A DNA stretch of 64,000 bases, from positions 1 through 64,000 of the forward strand of contig JAFRZB010000038.1 in NCBI GenBank assembly GCA_017442785.1, given 5' to 3'. The first letter of the stretch is position 1. The number at the start of each line of letters is the position of its first letter. The notes beneath the pieces are model-generated. The model saw only the letters and a list, made by a program, of their open reading frames with translations, did no database searches and was not told the origin of the DNA. Of the stretch, positions 1-8,670 are shown in pieces. The position numbers and the translations under genes were made by a program. The stretch comes from Bacillota bacterium (GTDB lineage: Bacteria; Bacillota; Clostridia; Peptostreptococcales; Anaerovoracaceae).

Positions 1-3000
1 CACACCGAAGACCGGAACAGACGCCGCAGCGTATGGAGACGGAACATTCGGAACGATCACCATCAAGAACGGAACCGTAGACGTAACTGACAGCTACAAC
101 ATCAGCACAGATGCCGGTGCACTTACGATCAACAAGAAGGCCCTGACGCTGACCTCCGGGAGCAAGACGAGAGAGTACAACGGAACAGCGCTTACGAATG
201 CCGAAGTAGAGGGTAAGAATGCCAACGGCCTTACAGTAGAGGACGGATGGGTAGAAGGAGAAGGAGCGACCTACAGCTTCACCGGAAGCATCACAGATGT
301 AGGCAATACTCCGAACGCCTTCACCGTAACCGCAAAGAGAGGAACGAACCTTGATAACTACACTATCAGCAAGACCGAAGGAACGCTGACGATCGAACAG
401 AGCACCACACCTGTCACGATCGTATCCGGCGACAATACCTGGATGTACGATGGTGAGGAGCATAGCGAGCCGTCCTACACTGTGACCTATGGTGATCAGT
501 CTGGTAAGGCAACTAATAACGAGGATGGAAGCTACACCTTCACCCTCAGCACCGGCGATGTTATCACTATCACCGATGTCAAGACGGTCAAGAACGTAAG
601 CGATACTAAGGCCAATAACAACACCTTCACTTACGTGCTGGCGAATGCTGATCAGTATGCATCTGTAAGCGTCACTTACGGAACACTCACTATCACTGCA
701 AGGTCCATTACGATGACCTCTGCAACTGATACCAAGAAGTACGATGGCACAGCGCTCACCAACAGTGAGGTCAAGGTTACAGGCGATGGCTTCGTAACAG
801 GCGAGAGCGCCGCCTACGATGTCACTGGAAGCCAGACTCTGGTGGGTTCCTCTGACAATGAGTTCACCTACGAGCTCAACGAGGGTACTCTTGCAGAGAA
901 CTACAGCATCACCACTGCGTTCGGAAAACTGACGGTTACCAAGACCGATAAGGTCGTGACGATCTTATCCGGCGATAACACCTGGGAGTACGATGGTAAG
1001 GAGCACAGCGAGCCCACTTACACCGTGACCTTCGGTACCGGTGAGGATGCTCAGACCGGAGTTGCCAAGCTTAACGAAAAGACCGGCAAGTACGAGTTCA
1101 CGCTCAAGACCGGCGATGTGGTAGCGATCTCTGACGTAAAGACAGTCCAGTTCGTAAGCGACACCGCTGCCAATAACAACACGTTCAAGTACACGCTGAC
1201 CAACGCGGATCAGTACGAGACTGTCACCACCGTTTACGGCACTCTGACTATCACTGCGAAGGCTCTTACCATAACCGCAGACAGCGACAGAAAGGTATAC
1301 GATGGCAAGGCTCTTACGGCGAACGGTTACACCAACACCGCTCTTGCAGAAGGCGATGCTATCGAGTCCGTAACAGTGACCGGTTCTCAGACCGTAGTTG
1401 GAAAGAGCGATAATGTACCGTCCGCAGCGGTCATCAAGAATGCCGACGGAACTGACGTTACCGGATGCTACACCATTACTTATGCTAAGGGATCACTTGA
1501 AGTCACTGAGCTACACGTTACCGTCTCCGCCGCAGACGCTCCGAGCGTTGCATATGACGGCAAGGAGCACACCGGTGTCACCGAGTACACCCTCACCGGT
1601 GTTGTCAGCGGTCAGACAGCTACTATAACCTACACGCCTGCAAAGGGCACTTTGGTAGGCACCTACACAGGTTCCTTCGACGAGGTCACCTTCAAGGTGA
1701 TGGCAGGCAAAGAAGACGTTACTGCAAACTATGTACTTGACAAGGCTACGCCGGGCAAGATCAGCATCACGGACGAGGGCGTTTCCGATGATCTCGTTGT
1801 CACAAAGACTGCTGAAGATAAGAAGTATGCTCTGGACGAGACGGTCACCTTTGAGATAGAGGTAACCAACATCTATAACGAGCCCAAGACCATAATTCTC
1901 AAGGAGATCGCAAACGTAACACTTGCTCAGGGCAAGTTCGAAAACGTTGCTCCGGGCAAGTCCGTAAAGACAACAGCAACTTACAAGATCACCGAGGCTG
2001 ATATCCTTAAGGGAAGCTTCACCAATACTGTGACTGCAACAGTCGGTACCAAGAGCTGGCAGGCTCAGGCAACAGTTAAGACTGTCGAGCCGGATCCAAG
2101 CCTGAAGCTTGAGAAGGAGACGACCTCCAAGGCTGCTTCCGAGGACGGCAAGTATGCACTTGGCGAGGAGATCACCTACAAGATCACTGTGATGAATGAC
2201 GGCAACCTGACTATCTCTGATATAGAGGTCAAGGACTCCAAGACCGGTGATACATGGACTATCGACTCCCTGGCTCCCGGCGAAAGCAAGGAGTTTACAG
2301 CAAGTTACACAGTTACTGAGGAAGACATCCTTAACGGAAGCGTAAAGAACGAAGTCACTGCTACAGGCGTTGATCCTACAGATGATCCTGTCGATCCTGA
2401 TCCGGACGATGTTGAGGATCCGACTGAAGATCCGAAGCCGCACCTGACGGTCGACAAGGAGACCACTTCCACACCGGCTAACGGCAAGACTTATGCTCTT
2501 GGTGAGAAGGTCACTTACAAGATCACTGTGACCAATGACGGTAACCTGACTATCACAGAGATCAAGGTCACTGACGAGCTTACAGGTGATGTATGGACTA
2601 TCGATTCCCTGGCAGTTGGTAAGAGCGCAGAGTTCACAGCAGAACATGCTGTAACTGAGGATGATATCCTTGCAGGCAAGGTCGTTAATGAGGCAACTGC
2701 CGAAGGCAAGAACCCGAGCGATAATCCGACCGAGATCGAGCCTGGTACCAAGGAAGATCCTACCGAGGATAAGGACCCGCATCTGACTGTTGAGAAGGAG
2801 ACCACCTCCACACCGGCTAATGGCAAGGCGTACCAGTTCGGTGAGAAGGTCACTTACAAGATCACCGTGACCAACGACGGCAACCTGACTATTACAGAGA
2901 TCAAGGTCACTGACGATCTTACCGGCGATGCATGGACTATTGAGGCCCTCAAGCCAGGCGAGAGTAAGGATTTCAAGGCTGAGTACACCGTTACCAAGGA

Positions 3001-3532
3001 AGCCGCACTTGCAGGCAGCGTGAAGAACACTGCTAAGGCGGACGGCAAGAATCCGAGCGACGAGCCTACCAAGAATGAACCGGGCACCAAGGAAGATCCG
3101 ACTGGAGAAGGCAAAGTGAAGTACTGGTTCAGCGAAGGCGTAGGCCAGACCTGGTGGAAATCCAGCGGCGTTGATGCCAAGTTCACGATCTCCAGAGATC
3201 CGTTCGACGAGGATGCGTTCAAGCACTTCCTCAAGGATGGCACAGGCATCGAGATCGATGGAAAGGTAGTCGATCCGAAGTACTACACTGCGGTATCAGG
3301 ATCAGTCAAGCTTTCCTTCACTCCTGAGTTCATGGAGACTCTTGAAATAGGCAGACACACAATTAAGGGTCTGTTCGATGACGGCGAGGCTGAGACGTAC
3401 TTCTTCGTTGCCAGCAAGGATGTTCCGGACACCGGCGACCACAACGATCTGTTCCTGTGGTCCGGCGCCATGATCACATCCATGCTCGGAATGATCTACG
3501 TTGCCACCAAGCGTAGAAAGGAAGAGCAGTAA
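1..3532 (+). CDS. Repeat-rich sortase-anchored surface protein (5' end outside window)
   Basis: The reading frame is open from base 2, so the true start lies upstream and only the C-terminal ~1,176 residues are seen. The first ~595 residues are beta-sandwich repeats of the MBG/YDG type, recognisable from recurring YDGKEHS and YNGTALTN strings and from GTLTIT strand ends. Four DUF11-like domains follow: one divergent (about 1788-2090) and three very similar ones. An Asp/Glu/Pro-rich linker joins each pair. The end carries a cell-wall sorting signal: VPDTG (LPXTG-like), a hydrophobic segment, and an RRKEEQ tail. The protein is therefore likely exported and covalently attached to peptidoglycan by a sortase, acting as an adhesin or stalk. 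A strong terminator follows. The ligand cannot be inferred. Confidence 0.85.
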   Translation, partial: TPKTGTDAAAYGDGTFGTITIKNGTVDVTDSYNISTDAGALTINKKALTLTSGSKTREYNGTALTNAEVEGKNANGLTVEDGWVEGEGATYSFTGSITDVGNTPNAFTVTAKRGTNLDNYTISKTEGTLTIEQSTTPVTIVSGDNTWMYDGEEHSEPSYTVTYGDQSGKATNNEDGSYTFTLSTGDVITITDVKTVKNVSDTKANNNTFTYVLANADQYASVSVTYGTLTITARSITMTSATDTKKYDGTALTNSEVKVTGDGFVTGESAAYDVTGSQTLVGSSDNEFTYELNEGTLAENYSITTAFGKLTVTKTDKVVTILSGDNTWEYDGKEHSEPTYTVTFGTGEDAQTGVAKLNEKTGKYEFTLKTGDVVAISDVKTVQFVSDTAANNNTFKYTLTNADQYETVTTVYGTLTITAKALTITADSDRKVYDGKALTANGYTNTALAEGDAIESVTVTGSQTVVGKSDNVPSAAVIKNADGTDVTGCYTITYAKGSLEVTELHVTVSAADAPSVAYDGKEHTGVTEYTLTGVVSGQTATITYTPAKGTLVGTYTGSFDEVTFKVMAGKEDVTANYVLDKATPGKISITDEGVSDDLVVTKTAEDKKYALDETVTFEIEVTNIYNEPKTIILKEIANVTLAQGKFENVAPGKSVKTTATYKITEADILKGSFTNTVTATVGTKSWQAQATVKTVEPDPSLKLEKETTSKAASEDGKYALGEEITYKITVMNDGNLTISDIEVKDSKTGDTWTIDSLAPGESKEFTASYTVTEEDILNGSVKNEVTATGVDPTDDPVDPDPDDVEDPTEDPKPHLTVDKETTSTPANGKTYALGEKVTYKITVTNDGNLTITEIKVTDELTGDVWTIDSLAVGKSAEFTAEHAVTEDDILAGKVVNEATAEGKNPSDNPTEIEPGTKEDPTEDKDPHLTVEKETTSTPANGKAYQFGEKVTYKITVTNDGNLTITEIKVTDDLTGDAWTIEALKPGESKDFKAEYTVTKEAALAGSVKNTAKADGKNPSDEPTKNEPGTKEDPTGEGKVKYWFSEGVGQTWWKSSGVDAKFTISRDPFDEDAFKHFLKDGTGIEIDGKVVDPKYYTAVSGSVKLSFTPEFMETLEIGRHTIKGLFDDGEAETYFFVASKDVPDTGDHNDLFLWSGAMITSMLGMIYVATKRRKEEQ
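2092..3109 (+). repeat. Three tandem ~340-bp DUF11-like coding repeats
   Basis: Units begin near 2092, 2434 and 2774. Each encodes a KLEKETTS / TVDKETTS-like start, a YALGE..TYKITV core, a DGNLTI motif, and ends in an acidic DPTEDPKPH-type linker. The second and third units keep long near-identical DNA stretches, so unit number could change by recombination. A more diverged unit precedes them. Confidence 0.75.
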
Positions 3533-3572
3533 GCTGCCTGCCGACAGGCTCGGAAAAGAACTTAGCTGAAGC

Positions 3573-3606
3573 AAAAGCGGCTGTACAAACAGTACGGCCG
3601 CTTTTA
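3573..3606 (+). terminator. Rho-independent terminator after the surface protein
   Basis: GCGGC and GTAC arm segments pair across an aaaca loop, and the stem is followed by a CTTTTATT run. It sits 40 nt after the surface-protein stop codon. Confidence 0.8.
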
Positions 3607-3630
3607 TTATCCGCGGATTTGGAGTATAAT
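3602..3630 (+). promoter_or_regulatory. Possible ychF promoter
   Basis: A perfect TATAAT lies at 3625-3630. The -35 position 17 nt upstream (TTTTAT) is poor and overlaps the preceding terminator's T-run. The ychF start is 58 nt downstream. Confidence 0.35.
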
Positions 3631-3688
3631 ATCCTAAAGACCGCGCCGCGGTGCGGATCCTTCAATAATCATTATCAGGAGATACAGT

Positions 3689-4786
3689 ATGAAGCTCGGA
3701 ATAATAGGCCTTCCAAACGTAGGCAAGAGCACACTTTTCAACGCCATTACAAAAGCCGGAGCGGAGGCCGCAAACTACCCGTTCTGCACCATAGAACCGA
3801 ACGTGGGGATCGTCACCGTCCCGGATACGCGCGTTACAAAGCTCCACGAGATATATAATTCCAAGAAGACTACCTATGCTGTCATAGAGTTCTGCGACAT
3901 TGCCGGCCTTGTAAAGGGCGCCAGCAAAGGAGAGGGCCTTGGTAACCAGTTTCTCGGCCACATAAGGGAAGTAGAGGCTATCGTCCATGTGGTCCGCTGC
4001 TTTGAGGATGACAACATCATCCACGTAAGCGGCAGGATAGATCCGGCGGAGGATATAGACGTCATCAACACCGAGCTTATACTCTCCGACATGGAGATCC
4101 TTGAACGCCGCATAGCAAAGGCCAAGAGCAGCATGAAGGGCGGCAACAAGGACCAGCTTCACAACTGTCAGCTGATGGAAAGCATCTACGAATGGCTCTC
4201 AGAGGGCAGGAACGCCCGTTCCATGAGTTTTTCCGAGGAAGACGGGGAATTTATCAAAGGACTCGGTCTTCTTTCGTCAAAACCCGTTATTTACGTCGCC
4301 AACGTTTCCGAGGACGACGCCGCGGATCCTGATGCCAACCCATATGTTCAGAAAGTAAAGGCCATATCCGACGCCGAGGGCTCCCAGACCATAGCTATAT
4401 GCGCAGGCCTTGAGTCAGAGATCGCGGAGCTTGATGACGACGAGAAGATACTGTTCCTGGAGGAGCTTGGGATAAGCGAGAGCGGTCTCGACAAGCTTGT
4501 AAAGGCTTCCTACAGCCTGTTGGACCTCATATCCTTCCTTACTGCCGGCGAGGACGAGTGCCGCGCATGGACCATAAGAAAGGGCACCAAGGCGCCCCAG
4601 GCGGCTGGTAAGATACATACAGATTTCGAAAGGGGATTCATAAGAGCCGAGACGATAGCCTACGACAAGTTCATCGAGGCAGGCGGGAGCATACCTGCCG
4701 CCCGCGAGAAAGGCTGGCTGCGCTCGGAAGGAAAAGAATATGTAATGCAGGACGGAGACATTGTAAACTTCCTCTTCAACGTATAA
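3689..4786 (+). CDS. ychF: Ribosome-binding ATPase YchF (Obg/OLA1 family)
   Basis: YchF is an ATP-preferring P-loop protein of the OBG family that binds ribosomes and is linked to translation and stress responses. The 365-residue length is normal. Visible motifs are the N-terminal P-loop GLPNVGKSTLFNAIT, the YPFCTIEPN switch region, and the G3 motif DIAGLVKGASKGEGLGNQFL. The C-terminal TGS-like domain ends in MQDGDIVNFLFNV. The start follows an AGGAGATACAGT ribosome binding site. Only 22 nt separate it from the TIR gene, so the two may be co-transcribed. Confidence 0.97.
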   Translation: MKLGIIGLPNVGKSTLFNAITKAGAEAANYPFCTIEPNVGIVTVPDTRVTKLHEIYNSKKTTYAVIEFCDIAGLVKGASKGEGLGNQFLGHIREVEAIVHVVRCFEDDNIIHVSGRIDPAEDIDVINTELILSDMEILERRIAKAKSSMKGGNKDQLHNCQLMESIYEWLSEGRNARSMSFSEEDGEFIKGLGLLSSKPVIYVANVSEDDAADPDANPYVQKVKAISDAEGSQTIAICAGLESEIAELDDDEKILFLEELGISESGLDKLVKASYSLLDLISFLTAGEDECRAWTIRKGTKAPQAAGKIHTDFERGFIRAETIAYDKFIEAGGSIPAAREKGWLRSEGKEYVMQDGDIVNFLFNV

Positions 4787-4808
4787 GCTTTACGCACCGG
4801 AGGCACCC

Positions 4809-7400
4809 ATGGCCGGATACATCTACGACGCTTTCATCAGCTACCGCCACCTGCAGCTGGACAAGGCGGTCGCCAAAAAGCTCCACACTCTCCTTGAGAC
4901 CTACCATATTCCTTCGGACATCGCAAAGATCTGCGGGAAAAAGAAGATGGGCAAGGTCTTCAGGGACGAAGAGGAGCTTCCTCTTGCCGTGAGCCTCTCC
5001 GAGAACATCGAGTACGCTCTGGAGAACTCCGAATGGCTCATAGTCATCTGCACCCCGGCTCTTCTGCAGTCAAAGTGGTGCATGAAGGAGATAGACTACT
5101 TCATAGCGCACGGCAAGCGGGACCATATCCTTTGCGTTCTTGCTGACGGCAGTCCGGAGACGAGCTTTCCTGAGCAGCTGACCACTGTAGATACACCCGA
5201 CGGGCCGAAGTCAGTTGAGCCTTTAGCTGCCAATATAGTATCTTCGGACATTAAAGATACATTGAAAAAACTCGGCTCCGAGAAGCTCCGCATACTCGCT
5301 CCGATGCTCGGAGTAGGGTATGACGACCTTCGCAAGAGGGCAAAGCGCAGGCGCATGCGCATCCTTGCCACCGCAGCGGCAGCTGTTGTCGTGGTGGGTG
5401 CGGCTGCGTCTTTTTATGTCGGCACACAGAACAGGAAGAAGGCGGAACTTTTCCTTGAAACACAGCGCAATCAGATAGGGGAGCTTCTGGAAAAGGCGGA
5501 CGCATCTGTCGCGGGAAACGAGAAGATAGCCGCCGCCTCTTCGCTGCTTGACGCGCTTGAGATAAGCAAGCAGGCCGGCGGCCTCAGGAAAGACGAGATA
5601 ATGAGCGGCCTCAGGAAGTCCGTATACATTGAGCCTTTCTCTGTGATCTCCAATTTTGGAAGCCAGAACATCAGGATCCTGGACGCAGTGGCTTCCCCTG
5701 ACGGAAAGCATGTCCTTGGCATAGTCAACAACAATTCCGTTGCCTGCATGGACTGTGCCACGGGGGAGATACTGTATCAGGTGACCGGATCCAACAGCCA
5801 GATAAACTCGCTCTCGATCTCTCCGGACGGGCAGCGCTTCCTCGCCGTATGCGACACAGCAAAGAACGTAACTGTATGGGACATTAAGGACGGCAGCAAG
5901 GTGTTCACCTATACAGGCAGGGCCGGCACGGAATACCAGATAGCCAACGCGTTCTTCCTGGGAGACAGCGATACTCTTCTGGTCCAGGATATGGACACAC
6001 TCTACAGAGTAGGTACCGACGGCTCTGCAAGCAAGATCTATACCATAGGAGACTACAGGGGCAGCTACGACCCCTATGACAACTTCCTTACCCATGTCCT
6101 CGGAAAGAGCCTTGGCGATGTCATAACAGTAAATAACGATGACTATATAGGCACCTGTGTAGCAGTCTCTCCAGATGCGTCAAAGATACTCGTTTCCGGA
6201 AAGGACGGCAGCTCCGGTGTCGTCGTAATAAGCAGCAGCGGGGAACCGCTTTACGAGATAGCGGACATGCCGGGCGTCTTCTGTGACGACTACAGCTTCT
6301 CTCCCGATGGCAAACACATAGTCTGCACATCCATCTACAGCTATTTCGGATCCTGGAACGCAGAGACGGGTGCGTCGGAGTATCTTTACTTCCTCTACGA
6401 AAGCGTGGCTCTGGCTACTTTCAGCAACGTGGCGTTCTCTCCGGACTCATCGATGATGGCATTTGCTGCGGATAACTACCTGTATGTCCTTGGAACAGAT
6501 GCTTCCTTCAGGTTCGGCGGTGGTCTGGAGAATACCAGTGTCACTCCGGTGCTGGTCTTCAGCGGCGACGGTAAATATCTGTTCGTAAGGAGCAGGGACC
6601 TTCTGATAATCGATACGGAGACCGCAAGGCTCGTCCAGTCCTTCCAGGCAGAGCTTTCCAGCTCGTACAACAACTCTCTTCCCGTCCTGGGCGGAGACGC
6701 GATATTCGTTACAAGGAACAACGGCACAGCTTTCATTTTAAGCTCTCCCGGTCTTTCTTCGGTAAGCGAGGGAAAGCAGTTCGACGGCAAGCTTGCGGAG
6801 GCCGCCAAGGCTCCGGCAGACGCTTTCGCGGGGATAACGCTCATGTCCGAGCACAAGCTTACGGACGCGTTTAAAACTACTTATCAGTATCAGAACTATG
6901 CCGCGGATCTGTACTTCTCGCCGGACGGCAGGTATGCGGTATATTCTCACGCGGACGGCTTCCTTGAGATATTCAAAAAGGATGACGGCGAAAGGGTAAG
7001 CTGCGTGTTCAGCGAGTTCCAGACCAGGGTAAACAGTGTCGCTTTCTGCGGAGACATGCTTGCCGTATCTCATGAGTCCGGCAAGCTCATGTTCTGCGAC
7101 CTCTCCAGAGGAACGGTAATAAAAGTGTTGGGAACGGACGGATACTATGACCAGATGGTGTTCAGCCCCTCTGGAGAGCAGCTGATGGGAGCGGTGTCTT
7201 CCGGTGATCGTCTCGATGTATTATCCGTTAAGGATGGCCTGATGTTCACAATGAGGACAGGGGAAGCCATCAACAGCTTTGCTTTCACCGAGGACGGTTC
7301 AAAGGCTGTAGGTATCACATCTTCCGGATATGTGGCAGGAGATCTCTTCACGGACGAGGAGGCTCTTGTGCAGCGCGCCGAAAAGCTGGCCGGGAAGTAG
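4809..7400 (+). CDS. TIR domain protein with one TM segment and WD40-like repeat ectodomain
   Basis: The protein has 863 residues in three parts. Residues 1-~165 form a TIR-like domain, opening with YDAFISYRH and carrying the SKWCMKE strand-helix motif. Glu94 is in the position of the NADase glutamate of enzymatic TIR domains. Residues ~184-205 form a single membrane helix after an RRR-rich stretch, placing TIR in the cytoplasm. After a coiled-coil-like linker, residues ~265-850 form repeated beta-propeller blades, with recurring SPDG and FSPDG motifs as in WD40/quinoprotein-like domains. It probably senses a signal outside the membrane or scaffolds at it, and may be an NAD-cleaving or signalling protein. 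Defence against phage is only one possibility, and no partner defence gene is adjacent. Confidence 0.8.
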   Translation: MAGYIYDAFISYRHLQLDKAVAKKLHTLLETYHIPSDIAKICGKKKMGKVFRDEEELPLAVSLSENIEYALENSEWLIVICTPALLQSKWCMKEIDYFIAHGKRDHILCVLADGSPETSFPEQLTTVDTPDGPKSVEPLAANIVSSDIKDTLKKLGSEKLRILAPMLGVGYDDLRKRAKRRRMRILATAAAAVVVVGAAASFYVGTQNRKKAELFLETQRNQIGELLEKADASVAGNEKIAAASSLLDALEISKQAGGLRKDEIMSGLRKSVYIEPFSVISNFGSQNIRILDAVASPDGKHVLGIVNNNSVACMDCATGEILYQVTGSNSQINSLSISPDGQRFLAVCDTAKNVTVWDIKDGSKVFTYTGRAGTEYQIANAFFLGDSDTLLVQDMDTLYRVGTDGSASKIYTIGDYRGSYDPYDNFLTHVLGKSLGDVITVNNDDYIGTCVAVSPDASKILVSGKDGSSGVVVISSSGEPLYEIADMPGVFCDDYSFSPDGKHIVCTSIYSYFGSWNAETGASEYLYFLYESVALATFSNVAFSPDSSMMAFAADNYLYVLGTDASFRFGGGLENTSVTPVLVFSGDGKYLFVRSRDLLIIDTETARLVQSFQAELSSSYNNSLPVLGGDAIFVTRNNGTAFILSSPGLSSVSEGKQFDGKLAEAAKAPADAFAGITLMSEHKLTDAFKTTYQYQNYAADLYFSPDGRYAVYSHADGFLEIFKKDDGERVSCVFSEFQTRVNSVAFCGDMLAVSHESGKLMFCDLSRGTVIKVLGTDGYYDQMVFSPSGEQLMGAVSSGDRLDVLSVKDGLMFTMRTGEAINSFAFTEDGSKAVGITSSGYVAGDLFTDEEALVQRAEKLAGK

Positions 7401-7432
7401 GCCTGCCCCATATTCTTCGTTACTACGCAAAA

Positions 7433-7461
7433 CAAAACAGAGGCCGATGGCCTCTGTTTTG
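7433..7461 (+). terminator. Terminator after the TIR gene
   Basis: Perfect 13-bp inverted repeat (CAAAACAGAGGCC, loop gat, then its complement). Its ends are A-rich and T-rich, so it could act on both strands. It is the upstream counterpart of the tRNA-Ala terminator. Confidence 0.75.
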
Positions 7462-7602
7462 TTGGTGGAGCATAGGTGGAGCATCCTTTGCTGCGCAAAG
7501 TCTGCCGTCCTGCGCCCGCTCCGGCGTGCTCGGACCATCAAGGTCCACCGGACCTTGATGCCCTCTCAGGGTTCGATCCCCCAATACTCTTTGATACTAC
7601 AC

Positions 7603-7639
7603 AAAATGAAAAGGAGGTCAACGACCTCCTTTTCATTTT
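7603..7639 (-). terminator. Terminator of tRNA-Ala
   Basis: Perfect 17-bp stem (AAAATGAAAAGGAGGTC against its complement, loop aac) directly abutting the CCA end of the minus-strand tRNA. It gives a U-run on that strand. Confidence 0.8.
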
Positions 7640-7714
7640 GGTGGAGCATAGGGGGATCGAACCCCTGACCTCTTGACTGCCAGTCAAACGCGCTCCCAGC
7701 TGCGCTAATGCCCC
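7639..7714 (-). tRNA. tRNA-Ala (anticodon GGC)
   Basis: The 76-nt minus-strand sequence folds as a cloverleaf. The acceptor GGGGCAT pairs with ATGCTCC, followed by discriminator A and an encoded CCA. The anticodon stem TTTGA/TCAAG encloses loop CTGGCAG (anticodon GGC, alanine), and the T arm has loop TTCGATC. Confidence 0.97.
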
Positions 7715-7726
7715 GCAACAGAAAGT

Positions 7727-7755
7727 ATTATAACCGCTGCCGGGCATAAATGCAA
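7727..7755 (-). promoter_or_regulatory. tRNA-Ala promoter
   Basis: On the minus strand TTGCAT and TATAAT are separated by exactly 17 nt, ending 12 nt before the tRNA 5' end. Confidence 0.75.
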
Positions 7756-7857
7756 GATAAAGATTTATAAATATTGATGCGCTTTTATGTACTACTTGCC
7801 TGTCTGTTGTGATAAAATAAAAGCATATAAATAATTCTTTGTTTAAGGAGGAATAAT

Positions 7858-8655
7858 ATGCTTATCAATTTAGGTTCGATCGGATTCATGAGAGTGCTCT
7901 CCGTCGTCTTATCTGCGCTCGTATACTTCATCATTGCGTATTTCGCAATGAAGCTGATCACTTCCGCTCTTAAGAAGATCCTCGACAAGTTTAAGGTAGA
8001 TGACATCGTCGCGAAGTTCATCATCTCGCTCGTAAAGGTAGCCCTTTGGGTCGTCACCATACTGATCACTCTGTCCGCCATCGGATTCGACATCAGCTCT
8101 CTGATCACCGTTCTTGCTACCTGCGGAGTTGCCATCGCTCTTGCTCTTAAGGACAGCCTCGGCAACATCGCCGGAGGAATACTCGTAATAACTTCCAAGA
8201 ACTTCGACAAGGGAGATTTCATCGAGGTAGCAGGCAAGGCCGGTACTGTTCAGGAAGTAGGACTTCTCTACACCACCATCCTCACACCTGACAACCAGAC
8301 CGTCACCATCCCCAACGGAGCACTTACCACCAACAGCGTCTCCAACTACAGCAGGGAAGGGACCAGAAGGGTGGATATGGACTTCGGCATTGCCTACAAG
8401 TCCGATATCGCCAAGGCCAAGGAAGTTATCGCCGCCATGGCTCTTCAGGACGAGAGAGTCTTCAAGGAGCCGGCACCGTTCGTCGCTGTCGACAAGTACG
8501 AGGACAACGCAGTGGTATTTGCCTTCAGGGTATACTGCACCGCAGGAGATTACTGGGGTGTCAAGTTCGACCTTCAGGATAAGATCAAGGATACTCTTGC
8601 TGCAAACGGCATAGCGGTACCCTCCAGACATCTGGACGTTACTGTAGAAAAGTAA
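7858..8655 (+). CDS. mscS: Small-conductance mechanosensitive channel (MscS family)
   Basis: This 265-residue protein is of MscS core length. It has three membrane helices: ~8-30, ~57-80 and a pore-lining TM3 rich in Ala/Gly (VLATCGVAIALALKDSLGN). The beta domain follows (FDKGDFIEVAGKAGTVQEVGLLYTT, split here by function: GDFIEV and GTVQEVG), with TIPNG and the C-terminal vestibule. It releases solutes on hypo-osmotic shock. It has a good AAGGAGG site upstream. The TPR gene follows after 15 nt. Confidence 0.95.
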   Translation: MLINLGSIGFMRVLSVVLSALVYFIIAYFAMKLITSALKKILDKFKVDDIVAKFIISLVKVALWVVTILITLSAIGFDISSLITVLATCGVAIALALKDSLGNIAGGILVITSKNFDKGDFIEVAGKAGTVQEVGLLYTTILTPDNQTVTIPNGALTTNSVSNYSREGTRRVDMDFGIAYKSDIAKAKEVIAAMALQDERVFKEPAPFVAVDKYEDNAVVFAFRVYCTAGDYWGVKFDLQDKIKDTLAANGIAVPSRHLDVTVEK

Positions 8656-8670
8656 TCTATCCATCGGGTA

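Larger units (their letters stand above)
7408..7652. repeat. Two-copy tRNA 3'-flank repeat with tRNA-like remnants
   Basis: The block 7408-7478 (CCCATATTCTTCGTTACTAC, hairpin, TTGGTGGAGCATAG) resembles 7580-7652 (CCCAATACTCTTTGATACTAC, hairpin, TTGGTGGAGCATAG). The second copy runs into the genuine tRNA-Ala 3' end. Only the 3'-terminal tRNA bases remain at the first copy, where GGTGGAGCAT occurs twice. Between them lie a perfect 11-bp hairpin (7536-7560) and a plus-strand T-arm-like string (GGGTTCGATCCCCC, 7569-7582). No intact second tRNA can be folded. Confidence 0.5.

Noticed and set aside
1511..3226. 571-codon open frame on the minus strand opposite the surface protein
   Set aside because: It mirrors the codon bias of the plus-strand repeats, has no ribosome site, and its protein is low-complexity Leu/Val/Gly-rich with no family resemblance.
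7330..7676. Small open frames ending in a VEHRGIEPLTS-type peptide
   Set aside because: This peptide is the translation of a tRNA 3' end and flank, a common false gene call next to tRNAs.
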